From Flavicella sediminum (GTDB taxonomy: Bacteria; Bacteroidota; Bacteroidia; Flavobacteriales; Flavobacteriaceae), in the NCBI RefSeq assembly GCF_006381105.1, contig NZ_VDET01000008.1, forward strand, positions 1 through 64,000: 64,000 nucleotides of DNA, given 5' to 3'. A program made the position numbers and the translations under genes. Below, piece after piece: positions 9,934 to 18,642 of this stretch; positions within the stretch are counted from its first letter, which is position 1; each line of letters starts with the position of its first letter. The notes under the pieces were generated by a model. It worked only from the letters and a program-made list of their open reading frames with translations. It searched no databases and was not told where the DNA came from.

Positions 9934-10670
9934 ATGAAATTATTTACAAATGTTTTTCTCGGTGGGATGTTACTCTTCTTACTTGGGACTGTAAATATAT
10001 CAGCTCAAAAAAATATAGCACAATTAAATGATAAACCTCATTTTAATGAAGCGTATAGCAATATTTATACTGTAAATCTATTGGCTCAATGGCCAAATCG
10101 TAGCTATAATCATATTGATAAAATTGTTAAGGAAGGCCCCACAACACGTTGGTTAAAACCAGGAGAAAAATCTATGCCCTATTCGGTAGAAAATCCTATC
10201 GGTGGTAAATTTATTTTCAAAGAAGATTTGTCGCCTAAAGTTTTAAGTGGATTTATACGAACAGGAGATATTCGTGCGCAAGGCTATTTTTCATAATGAT
10301 TGGTGTTTTCAAGATGAATCTGTAGGTAAAATAGTTGACGAGACAGTTCAATTATTTCACTACACCCGTTATGGTATTGTGGCAAAAATTGAAAGTGTTC
10401 CGAGTTGTGTTAGACTTTTTTATGTTTTAGCAGAATTAGAAGAGCCGGGAGAATGGTATTTCGATAAAAGATGAACCTTTATATGTTTGTCTAATTGAAG
10501 GTGTTAAAACAATTCCTTTTGATAAAATAGGGTTAAAGAAAGATTCTTTTAGAGTAACTGTTCCTAATAAAGAAACATACCGAAGCAATGTTTACAATTA
10601 TGTTAAAAACGACAAAGGTGGGCGATACAATGCTCAATTAGTAAATGGTAGATATCCAAAACCAAGTTGT
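9934..10670 (+). pseudogene. Decayed, internally deleted copy of a GH141-like beta-helix gene
   Basis: A signal peptide (MKLFTNVFLGG...NISAQ) is followed by short pieces that match the 809-residue protein at 3678. Residues about 212-345 of that protein are represented, as is its C-terminus from about 750 (IPFDKIGL ... RYPKPS). The stretches equivalent to about 45-211 and 350-749 are missing. Two frameshifts break the remainder. At 10287-10291 the run has five T where the intact paralogue has four, which gives an early TAA. Near 10465 two bases are lost, which gives a TGA at 10472. No functional enzyme can be made. It sits between an intact lipoprotein and an intact DUF1080 gene, so decay is local. 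Confidence 0.85.
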
Positions 10671-10752
10671 TTTTATTTTTTAATAAAAACAAGAATATAT
10701 TATGATTTTAATCACATTAAAAAATAGAATTTAAATTAAAAATAATTGATAA

Positions 10753-12171
10753 ATGAGATATTTAAAAACATACCGAATTAAGCTTTTTTTCTTCTGTTTA
10801 GTTAGCTTTAAGATGTCTGTAGCTCAAGAAGAAAGCTACAGTTATGTTCCTTTGGATAATATGGGTTTTTTTGATGACCCAGGAAGAAACTGGCAGATTA
10901 CTTCAAACTTTATTTCAGATTTCTCTAAGCCTTGGGATATAAATAAACTAGATAAAGGTAGTGGCGTTCTTGTAAATAATTTAACTAAAAAGCATCGGTC
11001 TCATCTAGTCACTAAAAAAGAATTTGGTGATATTTATTTGGAACTAGAATTTATGATGGATAAAGGATCAAATTCAGGTGTTTATTTACAAGGAAGATAT
11101 GAGATCCAGTTGTTAGATAGTTGGCGAAAAGTAGATCCTACTTTTGCGGATTGTGGAGGAGTTTATCAACGTTGGAATACAAAGGCGGAAGTAAAAGGTT
11201 TTGAAGGAGTAGCTCCCATAGAAAATGCGACGCGTGCTCCTGGATTGTGGCAACAGCTTCGTATTCGTTTTCGCGCTCCTCGTTTTAATTCCGATGGGAA
11301 AAAAATAGCCAATGCTCGTTTTGAAGAAGTTTACCTTAATGGTATTTTAATTCAGCAGCAAGTCGAAGTTTCAGGGCCAACAAGAGCTGCAATGTTTTAT
11401 GATGAAATGGCAACGGGTCCCTTAATGATTCAAGGAGATCATGGTAAGCTTGCAATTCGTAATATAAAATACAGCCATAGTAAGTTTAAAGTACCAAAAA
11501 ATACTATTAATAAGGAGTTGGTTGTAATAAAACCGGATAGCAAACCCTACTTATTGAGAAGTTTTCTTGATTATAAAGGAGAAAAGTTAAACTACGTTGT
11601 CTCCATGGGTACAACGGAAGGTGTTCATTATTCTTATGATGTTTCTCAAGGTGCTTTGTTGCAAGTTTGGAGAGGTCGTTTTATGGATGTGACAGATATG
11701 TGGCATCGTCGAGGTATAGCACAATTAGCGCAACCTTTGGGAAGTGTGATCCCATTCTTTAAAGGGCCTTCACTTGCTAGTTTATCAAATATGGAATCAA
11801 GATGGTCGGAAGAAGTTAATTTTGAGGATATGGAAGATAGGAGTTATTTACTCGATAAAAATGGAACTCCTACTTTTAAATATAAGTTAAAAGATGTTAA
11901 TGTAAGTGATAAAATAGAGTTAGAATACGGTGGAAGATCCTTAAAAAGAAATTTGAAAATAGAAAATCCTCCTGCTAATTTGTATTGTAGGGTAGTTTCT
12001 GCAAAAGAATTAGAGCTTGTGCGTAAAAACTTATACCGTGTAAACGGTATTTATTATGTACAATTGAATAAAAATTCTAATCCGATTATTAGAAAAACAG
12101 CAACAGGAAAAGAGATGCTTTTATCTCTTGAAAAGCACGAGAAATCATTCACTTATTCCATTATTTGGTAA
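10753..12171 (+). CDS. DUF1080 (3-keto-disaccharide hydrolase-type) secreted protein
   Basis: A 472-residue protein with a signal peptide to about residue 24 (ending SVAQ). Residues about 60-245 form a DUF1080 domain, a concanavalin-like fold: a segment with GVLVNNLTKKHRSHLVTKKEFGD, then SNSGVYLQGRYEIQLLDSW and GPLMIQGDHGKLAIRNIKY. The C-terminal 220 residues are a second region without a recognised signature. DUF1080 proteins are known as 3-keto-disaccharide hydrolases and as putative glycan-binding proteins in PULs. It lies 17 bases before a dehydrogenase-like protein with cytochrome c, so the two are probably co-translated. An oxidation-then-cleavage role is an inference from this pairing. 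Confidence 0.72.
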   Translation: MRYLKTYRIKLFFFCLVSFKMSVAQEESYSYVPLDNMGFFDDPGRNWQITSNFISDFSKPWDINKLDKGSGVLVNNLTKKHRSHLVTKKEFGDIYLELEFMMDKGSNSGVYLQGRYEIQLLDSWRKVDPTFADCGGVYQRWNTKAEVKGFEGVAPIENATRAPGLWQQLRIRFRAPRFNSDGKKIANARFEEVYLNGILIQQQVEVSGPTRAAMFYDEMATGPLMIQGDHGKLAIRNIKYSHSKFKVPKNTINKELVVIKPDSKPYLLRSFLDYKGEKLNYVVSMGTTEGVHYSYDVSQGALLQVWRGRFMDVTDMWHRRGIAQLAQPLGSVIPFFKGPSLASLSNMESRWSEEVNFEDMEDRSYLLDKNGTPTFKYKLKDVNVSDKIELEYGGRSLKRNLKIENPPANLYCRVVSAKELELVRKNLYRVNGIYYVQLNKNSNPIIRKTATGKEMLLSLEKHEKSFTYSIIW

Positions 12172-12188
12172 TATAAAAACTTAATTTA

Positions 12189-14102
12189 ATGATTAAATTC
12201 AAGAATATGTCTTATAGGAAAATTAAAATTTTAGGGGTATTTATGTTCATAATTTTAACTGTATTTGTTGGACAAGCTCAAGAAAAAAAAGAACTTCAGG
12301 TTGATCCAACAGAGGCTGATTATTATAAAATAAATACCATTCCCATTCCTGAAGGAATGATGTTGGGTATTGGTGGAATGGCTATGTTACCAAATGATAA
12401 GTTAGCAATAAGTACGCGTCGAGGTGAAATCTGGACAATTTCTAATCCATACATGAAATTTGGACAAAAACCTAGTTTTAAACTTTTTGCAAAAGGACTG
12501 CATGAGCCATTAGGTTTGGCATATCGTAATGGAGCACTTTATACAGCCCAGCGTCCTGAGTTAACCAGGTTGAAAGATTTGGATGGCGATGGAATAGCAG
12601 ATGAATATAAAACGGTTTATCCATTTCATCTTTCAGGAAATTATCATGAGTATGCTTATGGTCCGGTCTTCGATAAAGATGGTAATATGACAGTTACACT
12701 TAATTTAGCATGGCATAAAGGTATGCAGAGTTTGGTGAAATGGCGTGGTTGGATGTTGAAAATAACAGAAGAAGGAAAAAGTGAACCCTATGCTACTGGT
12801 TTACGCTCTCCCGCTGCCTTTGGTCTTAATAAAGAGGGAGATATTTTTTATGCTGAAAATCAAGGTAGATGGATTGGTTCTGGTTATATAACAGCCTTGG
12901 AAAAAGGAGATTTTGCTAGCCACCCAGCGGGTTTAAAATGGTCAAGTGAGCCTGAATCTACCGTTAAATTAAAAGTAGATGATATTCCTGATACAGGTAA
13001 GCCTCAGTTTGAAGTAGCAAAAAACATTGCGGGTATAAAAACGCCATCTGTTTGGATTCCGCATGGGTATATGGGGGTTTCAACTTCAGGTATGTTGTTA
13101 GATGATCGTGGAGATTTTGGCCCTTTTAAGGATCAAATTTTTGTAGGTGACCAGGGAAGAAGTTTAATAAATAGAGTATTCCTTGAAAAAGTGAAAGGGG
13201 TATATCAAGGGGCTGTATTTTCATTTGTCAAAGGTTTTTCTTCAGGAGTGTTTCGTATGTGTTGGGGATCTGATTCAAGTATGTTTGTAGGTATGACCGC
13301 TAGAGGTTGGGGGGCCACTGGAGGTGAAATTTATGGATTACAACGATTAGTTTGGAACGGTAAAGTTCCATTTGAAATAAAAGCAATGCGAGCAATGTCC
13401 GATGGTTTTGAACTTGAATTCACAAAACCGGTAGATAAGAACTCTGCTTCGAGCATTGAGTCATATCACTTTAATACATTTACTTATAAATACCATAACA
13501 CCTACGGTAGTCCTGTTATAAATAGGGGAGATTGTAATGTTAAGGCAATTAAAATTTCTGATGATGGAATTAAAGTACGTGTAGCCCTTGATAATTTGAA
13601 GGAGGGATATATACATGAAGTTTCTGTAAAAGGAATTCGTTCAGCGCATGAAAAACATCCAATTCTTCATCCTGTTGGTTACTATACATTAAATAAAATA
13701 CCGGAGGGGAATAAAATGGAGGCTAAGTTTTTTCAAGAGGAAAATAAAAAAAAGTATCTAGATATACTTGAGAAGAAAGAAAAGAAAAGGAAAGTGAAAT
13801 TAGCATCTAAAACCAATAAAAAGAAAAGTTCAAACCTTAAGAATATAATAACTCTTGAACAAGTTCGTCCACTGTTAATAAAGCATACATGTATAGCATG
13901 TCATGCTACAGATAAAAAGCAAGTTGGGCCATCATTTAAAGAAATTGCCAAGCGTGGATATTCTGCAGATAAAATGGCAAAGTTAATTTATGAACCTCAG
14001 CCCGAAAATTGGGCGGACTATGCAACTCCAATGCCCCCAATGAGTCATGTTCCTAAAGCGGATATTTATAAAATTGTAAAATATATAAAATCTTTGCAAT
14101 AA
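12189..14102 (+). CDS. Glucose/sorbosone dehydrogenase-like propeller fused to cytochrome c
   Basis: A 637-residue exported protein with a signal peptide ending near GQAQ (about residue 31). Residues about 45-400 look like a six-bladed propeller of the PQQ-dependent sugar dehydrogenase type (GLAYRNGALYTAQRPELTRL, PYATGLRSPAAFGLN, VWIPHGYMGVSTSG). An Fn3-like segment and a lysine-rich linker follow (residues about 505-545). The C-terminus is a monohaem cytochrome c with C-x-x-C-H at 568-572 and a methionine-rich PMPPM segment as probable axial ligand. Such proteins pass electrons from an oxidised substrate to the respiratory chain in the periplasm. Substrate and cofactor are unknown. The 17-base spacing after the DUF1080 gene suggests shared function. 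Confidence 0.75.
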   Translation: MIKFKNMSYRKIKILGVFMFIILTVFVGQAQEKKELQVDPTEADYYKINTIPIPEGMMLGIGGMAMLPNDKLAISTRRGEIWTISNPYMKFGQKPSFKLFAKGLHEPLGLAYRNGALYTAQRPELTRLKDLDGDGIADEYKTVYPFHLSGNYHEYAYGPVFDKDGNMTVTLNLAWHKGMQSLVKWRGWMLKITEEGKSEPYATGLRSPAAFGLNKEGDIFYAENQGRWIGSGYITALEKGDFASHPAGLKWSSEPESTVKLKVDDIPDTGKPQFEVAKNIAGIKTPSVWIPHGYMGVSTSGMLLDDRGDFGPFKDQIFVGDQGRSLINRVFLEKVKGVYQGAVFSFVKGFSSGVFRMCWGSDSSMFVGMTARGWGATGGEIYGLQRLVWNGKVPFEIKAMRAMSDGFELEFTKPVDKNSASSIESYHFNTFTYKYHNTYGSPVINRGDCNVKAIKISDDGIKVRVALDNLKEGYIHEVSVKGIRSAHEKHPILHPVGYYTLNKIPEGNKMEAKFFQEENKKKYLDILEKKEKKRKVKLASKTNKKKSSNLKNIITLEQVRPLLIKHTCIACHATDKKQVGPSFKEIAKRGYSADKMAKLIYEPQPENWADYATPMPPMSHVPKADIYKIVKYIKSLQ

Positions 14103-14164
14103 CGTTTAATAGAGAATCTATAATTGTCATAAAAATATAATAAATCAATAATTAATTATAAAAG

Positions 14165-15652
14165 ATGAACTTAAAAACAATTAAAAAAGGTGTGCTAAAT
14201 ACTCTTTTATTAAGTATGTTGGTGGCATGTAATGAGACTGATTTAAATAAGAACTTAGTAAAAAAAAAGAATGAATATATAAGGGGAAATACTTTAGCCG
14301 AATTACAGCATGATTTTGTAAACACCAGATACCAAGCGTATTTTCATTATAATATGTGTACGTTTAAAAATTTACACTCAGACGAGTATGAAGGAAGATC
14401 AAGAGGAACAGAACCTGCTACTATGTTCTCTCCAACCGGTTTAAATATTGGTAACTGGGTAAAAGCTGTAAAAGTAGCTCGTATGGAAGGAGGTTGGTTA
14501 ACTACAAAACATCACGGAGGGTTTTGTTTATGGGATAGCTAATTTACAGATTATGATGTAAATTCATCGGGAGACAAAACAGATATAGTTCGTGAGTTTA
14601 CAACCAAATTTAGAAAGGCTGGCTTAAAAGTAGGTTTGTATTATTCTATTTTAGATTATCATCATAGTGTTGAAAACGGAAAAACTTCAGCCAAAGATGT
14701 GCAATTTTTAAAAAATCAAATAACAGAGCTTTTAACCAATTATGGTAAAATTGATTATATCAATTTTGATGGATGGAGTTCATGGCCAACTACTCCAAAT
14801 TTTGATGACGTTGCGTATGGTGAAATTTTGGGCTTGGTGAAAAAATTACAGCCAGAATGTTTGATTATTTCACATACTTATGAATCTAATTTGTCTCATG
14901 CTGAAGTACCTTTTGCAGAAGCTGCAGGTAGAAATTATCCGTATCATCCAGATTATTTACGTCCAACAGCTGCTTCTGATTTTTTACAGCGCGGATGGTG
15001 GTGGGATAATACTGATGAAATGAAAGTTAGAAAAAGTGTGGATTATATTCTAGGAAAATTAAATAGTTATAATTCTCATAATTCGGTATATATTCTTAAT
15101 ATTTCTCCTAATATAGCGGGTGATATTGATACTGATGTTTTTGTTCGATTAAAAGAAGTGGCTGATGTTTGGAAAAAACCAGCGGATATTCCTATGGGAA
15201 ATAATTGGGGTTATCAATACAACACTCAGGAAAATTTAGCATTTATGAAATCTTGTGAGCAATCAAGTATGAATAAGTTTGTTCGAGACAAAAGAGCGTA
15301 CCCAAGAGCAGAAATTGTTGTTGATGGTGTTACTGAAGGGAATGCGATGATGAAACAAACTTCTTGGACCCTTTTAGAAAATAATCCTTGGTGGCGTGTT
15401 GATTTAGGAGAGGTTTATACAGTAAATGAGATAATTATTTACAATCGTACCGATGGTATTGAGGTAAATCAGTTAAAAGATTTTACTGTTTCATTGCATG
15501 ATGCTGTAGGAAATATAGTTTGGAAATCGGTTCAAAATCAAGTTCCAATTCCTTCAGTTAAAATTCCAGTGAGTAATAAGAAGGGGCGCTTTGTGAAAAT
15601 TCAATTGAATGGTAAAGGTTCTTTGACTTTAGCTGAAGTTATTGTGAAATAA
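14165..15652 (+). pseudogene. GH29 alpha-L-fucosidase lipoprotein gene broken by one stop codon
   Basis: The reading frame from 14165 continues to 15652 with only one stop, TAA at 14540-14542, directly after CLWDS. The next residues, FTDYDVNSSGDKTD, continue the GH29 fold in the same frame. In the related gene at 42869 the equivalent stretch is W-P-S-K-Y-T-E-Y-D, so the lost codon was probably a lysine AAA. Upstream are a lipobox (L-V-A-C) and a KHHGG motif (usually KHHDG). Downstream are I-N-F-D-G-W with the putative nucleophile and a C-terminal F5/8-type domain from about 15300. As written the product is 125 residues and inactive. An ATG at 14636 would give a fragment without a signal peptide. 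A sequencing error would restore the gene. Confidence 0.85.
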
Positions 15653-15668
15653 AAAATCCAGTTAAATT

Positions 15669-15721
15669 AAAAAAAATGACTAAGTCTTGATGTAATGATC
15701 TAGACTTAGTCATTTTTTTTG
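15669..15721 (+). terminator. Rho-independent terminator of operon A
   Basis: A perfect stem of about 18 pairs (AAAAAAAATGACTAAGTC at 15669-15686 with its complement at 15703-15720) encloses a 16-base loop and ends in a run of eight T. It lies 17 bases after the broken GH29 gene. Confidence 0.85.
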
Positions 15722-15779
15722 TTTAAATATCTAATTGCAATAAATTCAATATAGAATCGTTTAAAAGCCTTTTAAAACA

Positions 15780-15825
15780 GGGGGTTGAACAAAATGAAGC
15801 CTAAATAAGAACATTTTGAGAGCCC
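15780..15825 (+). promoter_or_regulatory. Putative HTCS operator, site 2, with tandem half-sites
   Basis: GGGGG then TTGAACAAAATGAAGCC (GAAC at 15787) is followed by a second copy GAACATTTTGAGAGCC beginning at 15809, exactly 22 bases further on. This is the clearest direct repeat of the six sites and fits an AraC-type regulator contacting the same face of the helix two turns apart. It lies 126 bases before ATG 15913. Confidence 0.55.
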
Positions 15826-15912
15826 TTTTGTCTTTATAATATGTCCAAATTTGAAGAATACTTATTTCTAATGAATAAGTGTTATTTAATTAAAAACTTA
15901 ATATTATTAATT

Positions 15913-16312
15913 ATGAGAAAAAGATTACAAACTTCAGTTTTTGTTGTGGGGGCATTATTAACAGTTCAAATGTCCTTTGGGCAATCAGTTGCTGTGCCAT
16001 TGTCTAACGCTACAGGTGGTGCAGGTAATTATCCAACGTCAAGAAATGATCCTAATTATGTGATCAATGATGCTTTTGCTTACGACTTAAACAGTCTTGC
16101 TGACACTTATCCTGATACCGATGCATCAGGAACAGATAATTATTTTATCTCAGATAATACAGCTGCCTATAATTGGTGGAAATGTGACATCGCTATTCCT
16201 TCTGGAAAAACCTTAAAATATTTAGAGTTGTATACAAGGAAAGGTATTGTCATAAATAGTAGAACCTACTAATAGATATTTTGACTTAAAAATAACGTTG
16301 CATGATGGTTAA
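15913..16312 (+). pseudogene. Truncated, frameshifted secreted F5/8-type C domain protein
   Basis: ATG 15913 gives a good signal peptide (MRKRLQTSVFVVGALLTVQM, cleavage near SFGQ). An in-frame ATG at 15841 would add 24 residues and is less likely. The product reads as a discoidin-like domain (AYNWWKCDIAIPSGKTLKYLELYTRK) and stops at 16270-16272. In the +1 frame the domain continues as TNRYFDLKITLHDG at 16268-16309, before another stop at 16310. The phrase LHDG is the usual F5/8 continuation; compare DFTVSLHDAVGN in the broken GH29 protein. The gene is therefore frameshifted near 16267 and also lost its 3-prime part. An intact version would be a secreted carbohydrate-binding protein. Confidence 0.7.
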
Positions 16313-16752
16313 ATAAAAGAAGCTAATTGTTTTCGTATATGAAATTTACTAAGGGTATTATAAAAATTAAGTTTGAGTAAATTATTAATGGAACTTGAGA
16401 GGTAGTTTTGAATTATTACTTGTTAAAACAATTGAAAACACTAGGGTTGTGTTTTTTTTGAACAAATTTTCATCCAAATAGGAATATATGTTATCCTTGA
16501 TAACCATAAAAGTTGGCATCTTTGAATAATTGAAAAAAGAAATCAAGTTAAGACTATTATTAAACTAGCCTTAATAAGAAGTTTACTTTCGTCAAAACAA
16601 TAATTAATATTAACTAAACTAAAACTGATTTGAAACAAAACCAATGTTATTACACGGTGAGTGTATTGAAAAAAAATAAAGTAAACCCTTTTGGGAGATA
16701 TTTAATACTTCCATAATATTTATTAACCAATTTATTTAAATACTAAAAAAAT
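16313..16752. other. Leader region of the SusC/SusD operon
   Basis: This stretch of 440 bases has no coding frame I can support. It contains operator-like site 3 at 16454-16490 and is AT-rich throughout. It probably holds the promoter and a long untranslated leader for the lipoprotein and SusC/D genes. I cannot identify a convincing -7 box. Confidence 0.4.
16454..16490 (+). promoter_or_regulatory. Putative HTCS operator, site 3
   Basis: GAACAAATTTTCATCC begins at 16460, and a partial second half-site GAATATATG begins 22 bases later at 16482. The upstream GGG of other sites is replaced by a T run. The site lies 293 bases before the lipoprotein start at 16753, the longest distance of the six, so it is less certain. 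Confidence 0.38.
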
Positions 16753-18600
16753 ATGAAATACATCAATAAGTTCTTCTTGTTATTTGTGGTTTTCATGCCC
16801 TTAATAGCATGTGATGAAGATGATGCATTTGTTGATAAAAAACCAAATGTTACTTTGCTTTCACCTGTTGATAAAACAAGTGGAGTGGATATTGCGCCTG
16901 CATTTGAATGGCAAGGGGTAGACCCAAGTGGAGATGATTTAACCTACGATTTTTATTTAGGTCTAGATAGCACGAAATTATATTTAGAAGCAAAAGATTT
17001 AACTGAAACAAACTATAAGCTTTTGGATTATAAACTTCGAAAAGATGGCGAGTTTTATTGGAAAGTTGTCGCTAAAAATGGTTTTGAAAAAGGAGAAAGT
17101 GCTATTTGGCGTTTTATGTCAATTCCTGCTCCAGCAGCACCTAGTTTGCTAATGCCAGAAACGAATGATTTTGTTCGTGAGAGTTTGGTGTTGGAATGGG
17201 AAGCTGTGCCAGCTGCTGAGGGAGAAACGATTAGTTATAACGTTTTTTTAGATAAAGATGAAAATCCAAAGGAACTTGCAGGTAAAGTAGATGACGGAAG
17301 TACTTCTTTAACTATAGATGCTTCAAAGCTTGATGTTGGCTCTGTTTATTATTGGAGAGTAGATGCTACTGATTTGATTAATAGCTCAGCTAGTGAAGTT
17401 CGTTCTTTCAAAAAATTAAATACAGGAGCTCCTGACGAGCCTATTCTTGTAACTCCCTTAGATAAAACAGGTGTCCCATCAGGTGTAGTGTTAGATTGGA
17501 CGGATGTAACAGATCCAGAAGGTGATGCTGTTAGTTATGAGTTGTATATGGATAAGAGTATTTCTCCAACAACTTTAGTCAATACTTCTAACGCTAGTGA
17601 GTTTACAACGACTAATTTAGATGTTAATTCGGCGTACTATTGGTATGTCGTAGCAAAAGATCCTGCAGGAAATACGACTAAATCTGAAACCTTTGGATTT
17701 TCTGTGACGGGTGCAGGTGTTGGATTTCCTGAAATTCATGATTTTACAGTACAAAACGTTTTGTCCTTAGATGAATCGTTGGTATGGGATGCTGCATCTG
17801 GTGCTGCTTCTTATGACGTATATGTGGGTACCTCAAATCCTCCGAAAAATAAAGTGGCTAGTGATATTTCGGATACAGAATTTCAAATTAAAAATGCTGA
17901 TATACCTAGCGATTTGACAAATGTAAAAACCTATTATGCTCTTGTTGTAGCGAAAGATGGTACTGGGAGAGAAACAAATTCCTTTCCTGTGTCATTTACA
18001 CCGCAAATGACTGGAACTATGATTGATGTTCGGGGTGCAAAGACAACAACTTATCCATGGGTACGAGTGGGAACTCAAATATGGTTAACTCAAAATTTAA
18101 GAGCTAAGAACTTAGTTAATGGGGATGCTATGGATAGGATAGATAATGGAGTAAAACCTGGAAATGATCAATTAGGTTATGATCAACACCCAATATTAGA
18201 CATAAAAACACATGGTTTGGCTTATAGTTGGTGGTGTATTAATTCTTCATCAGTTATTCCTGAAGGGTGGCATGTAGTAACTGAGGCAGAGCTTAAAGCT
18301 TTGAGAAGTTATGTAGGTGAAAGCTCTCCTGTAAGTGTTTTAGGTGATTTTCATGGCGGTACGAATCTTTATGGAATAAACTTTAATACATCTGGGTGGA
18401 GATACAATAATGGTACTACAAATAATGATTTTAGTGCAGGTTTTAGAATAGCATTAGAACCTGCAAATTGCATTAATTGGTTAAATACTAATTCTTCTAA
18501 TGTGCGAGTATTCAATCTTAAAGGAGAAGCAAAAGTATATGATTTTGGAGGTTATGCGACAAATATGATGTTTGGATTAAGACTCATTAAAGATGAATAG
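16753..18600 (+). CDS. Surface lipoprotein with Fn3-like repeats and a C-terminal FISUMP domain
   Basis: A 615-residue lipoprotein (lipobox L-I-A-C at about residues 17-20) just upstream of two SusC/SusD pairs. Residues about 30-410 contain four Ig/Fn3-like repeats with Y-Y-W-(R/K)-V or DPSGD/DPEGD motifs, like the 243-residue lipoprotein at 9138. Residues about 415-615 match the Fibrobacter succinogenes major paralogous (FISUMP) domain: WVRVGTQIWLTQNLRA, then IPEGWHVVTEAELKAL, GTNLYGINFNTSGWRYNNG and a final FGLRLIKD. FISUMP domains are C-type-lectin-related and are seen in surface proteins. The context suggests a surface glycan-binding protein serving the SusC/D complex. That role is inferred; no ligand-binding residues are identified. 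Confidence 0.75.
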   Translation: MKYINKFFLLFVVFMPLIACDEDDAFVDKKPNVTLLSPVDKTSGVDIAPAFEWQGVDPSGDDLTYDFYLGLDSTKLYLEAKDLTETNYKLLDYKLRKDGEFYWKVVAKNGFEKGESAIWRFMSIPAPAAPSLLMPETNDFVRESLVLEWEAVPAAEGETISYNVFLDKDENPKELAGKVDDGSTSLTIDASKLDVGSVYYWRVDATDLINSSASEVRSFKKLNTGAPDEPILVTPLDKTGVPSGVVLDWTDVTDPEGDAVSYELYMDKSISPTTLVNTSNASEFTTTNLDVNSAYYWYVVAKDPAGNTTKSETFGFSVTGAGVGFPEIHDFTVQNVLSLDESLVWDAASGAASYDVYVGTSNPPKNKVASDISDTEFQIKNADIPSDLTNVKTYYALVVAKDGTGRETNSFPVSFTPQMTGTMIDVRGAKTTTYPWVRVGTQIWLTQNLRAKNLVNGDAMDRIDNGVKPGNDQLGYDQHPILDIKTHGLAYSWWCINSSSVIPEGWHVVTEAELKALRSYVGESSPVSVLGDFHGGTNLYGINFNTSGWRYNNGTTNNDFSAGFRIALEPANCINWLNTNSSNVRVFNLKGEAKVYDFGGYATNMMFGLRLIKDE

Positions 18601-18642
18601 TACAATGAAATTTATTTTAAAATTAATAACTAATTATATAAT

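Noticed and set aside
14636-15652. Independent 338-residue gene starting at ATG 14636
   Set aside because: It is in the same frame as the preceding GH29 fragment and begins in the middle of the barrel without signal peptide, so it is the rest of one broken gene.
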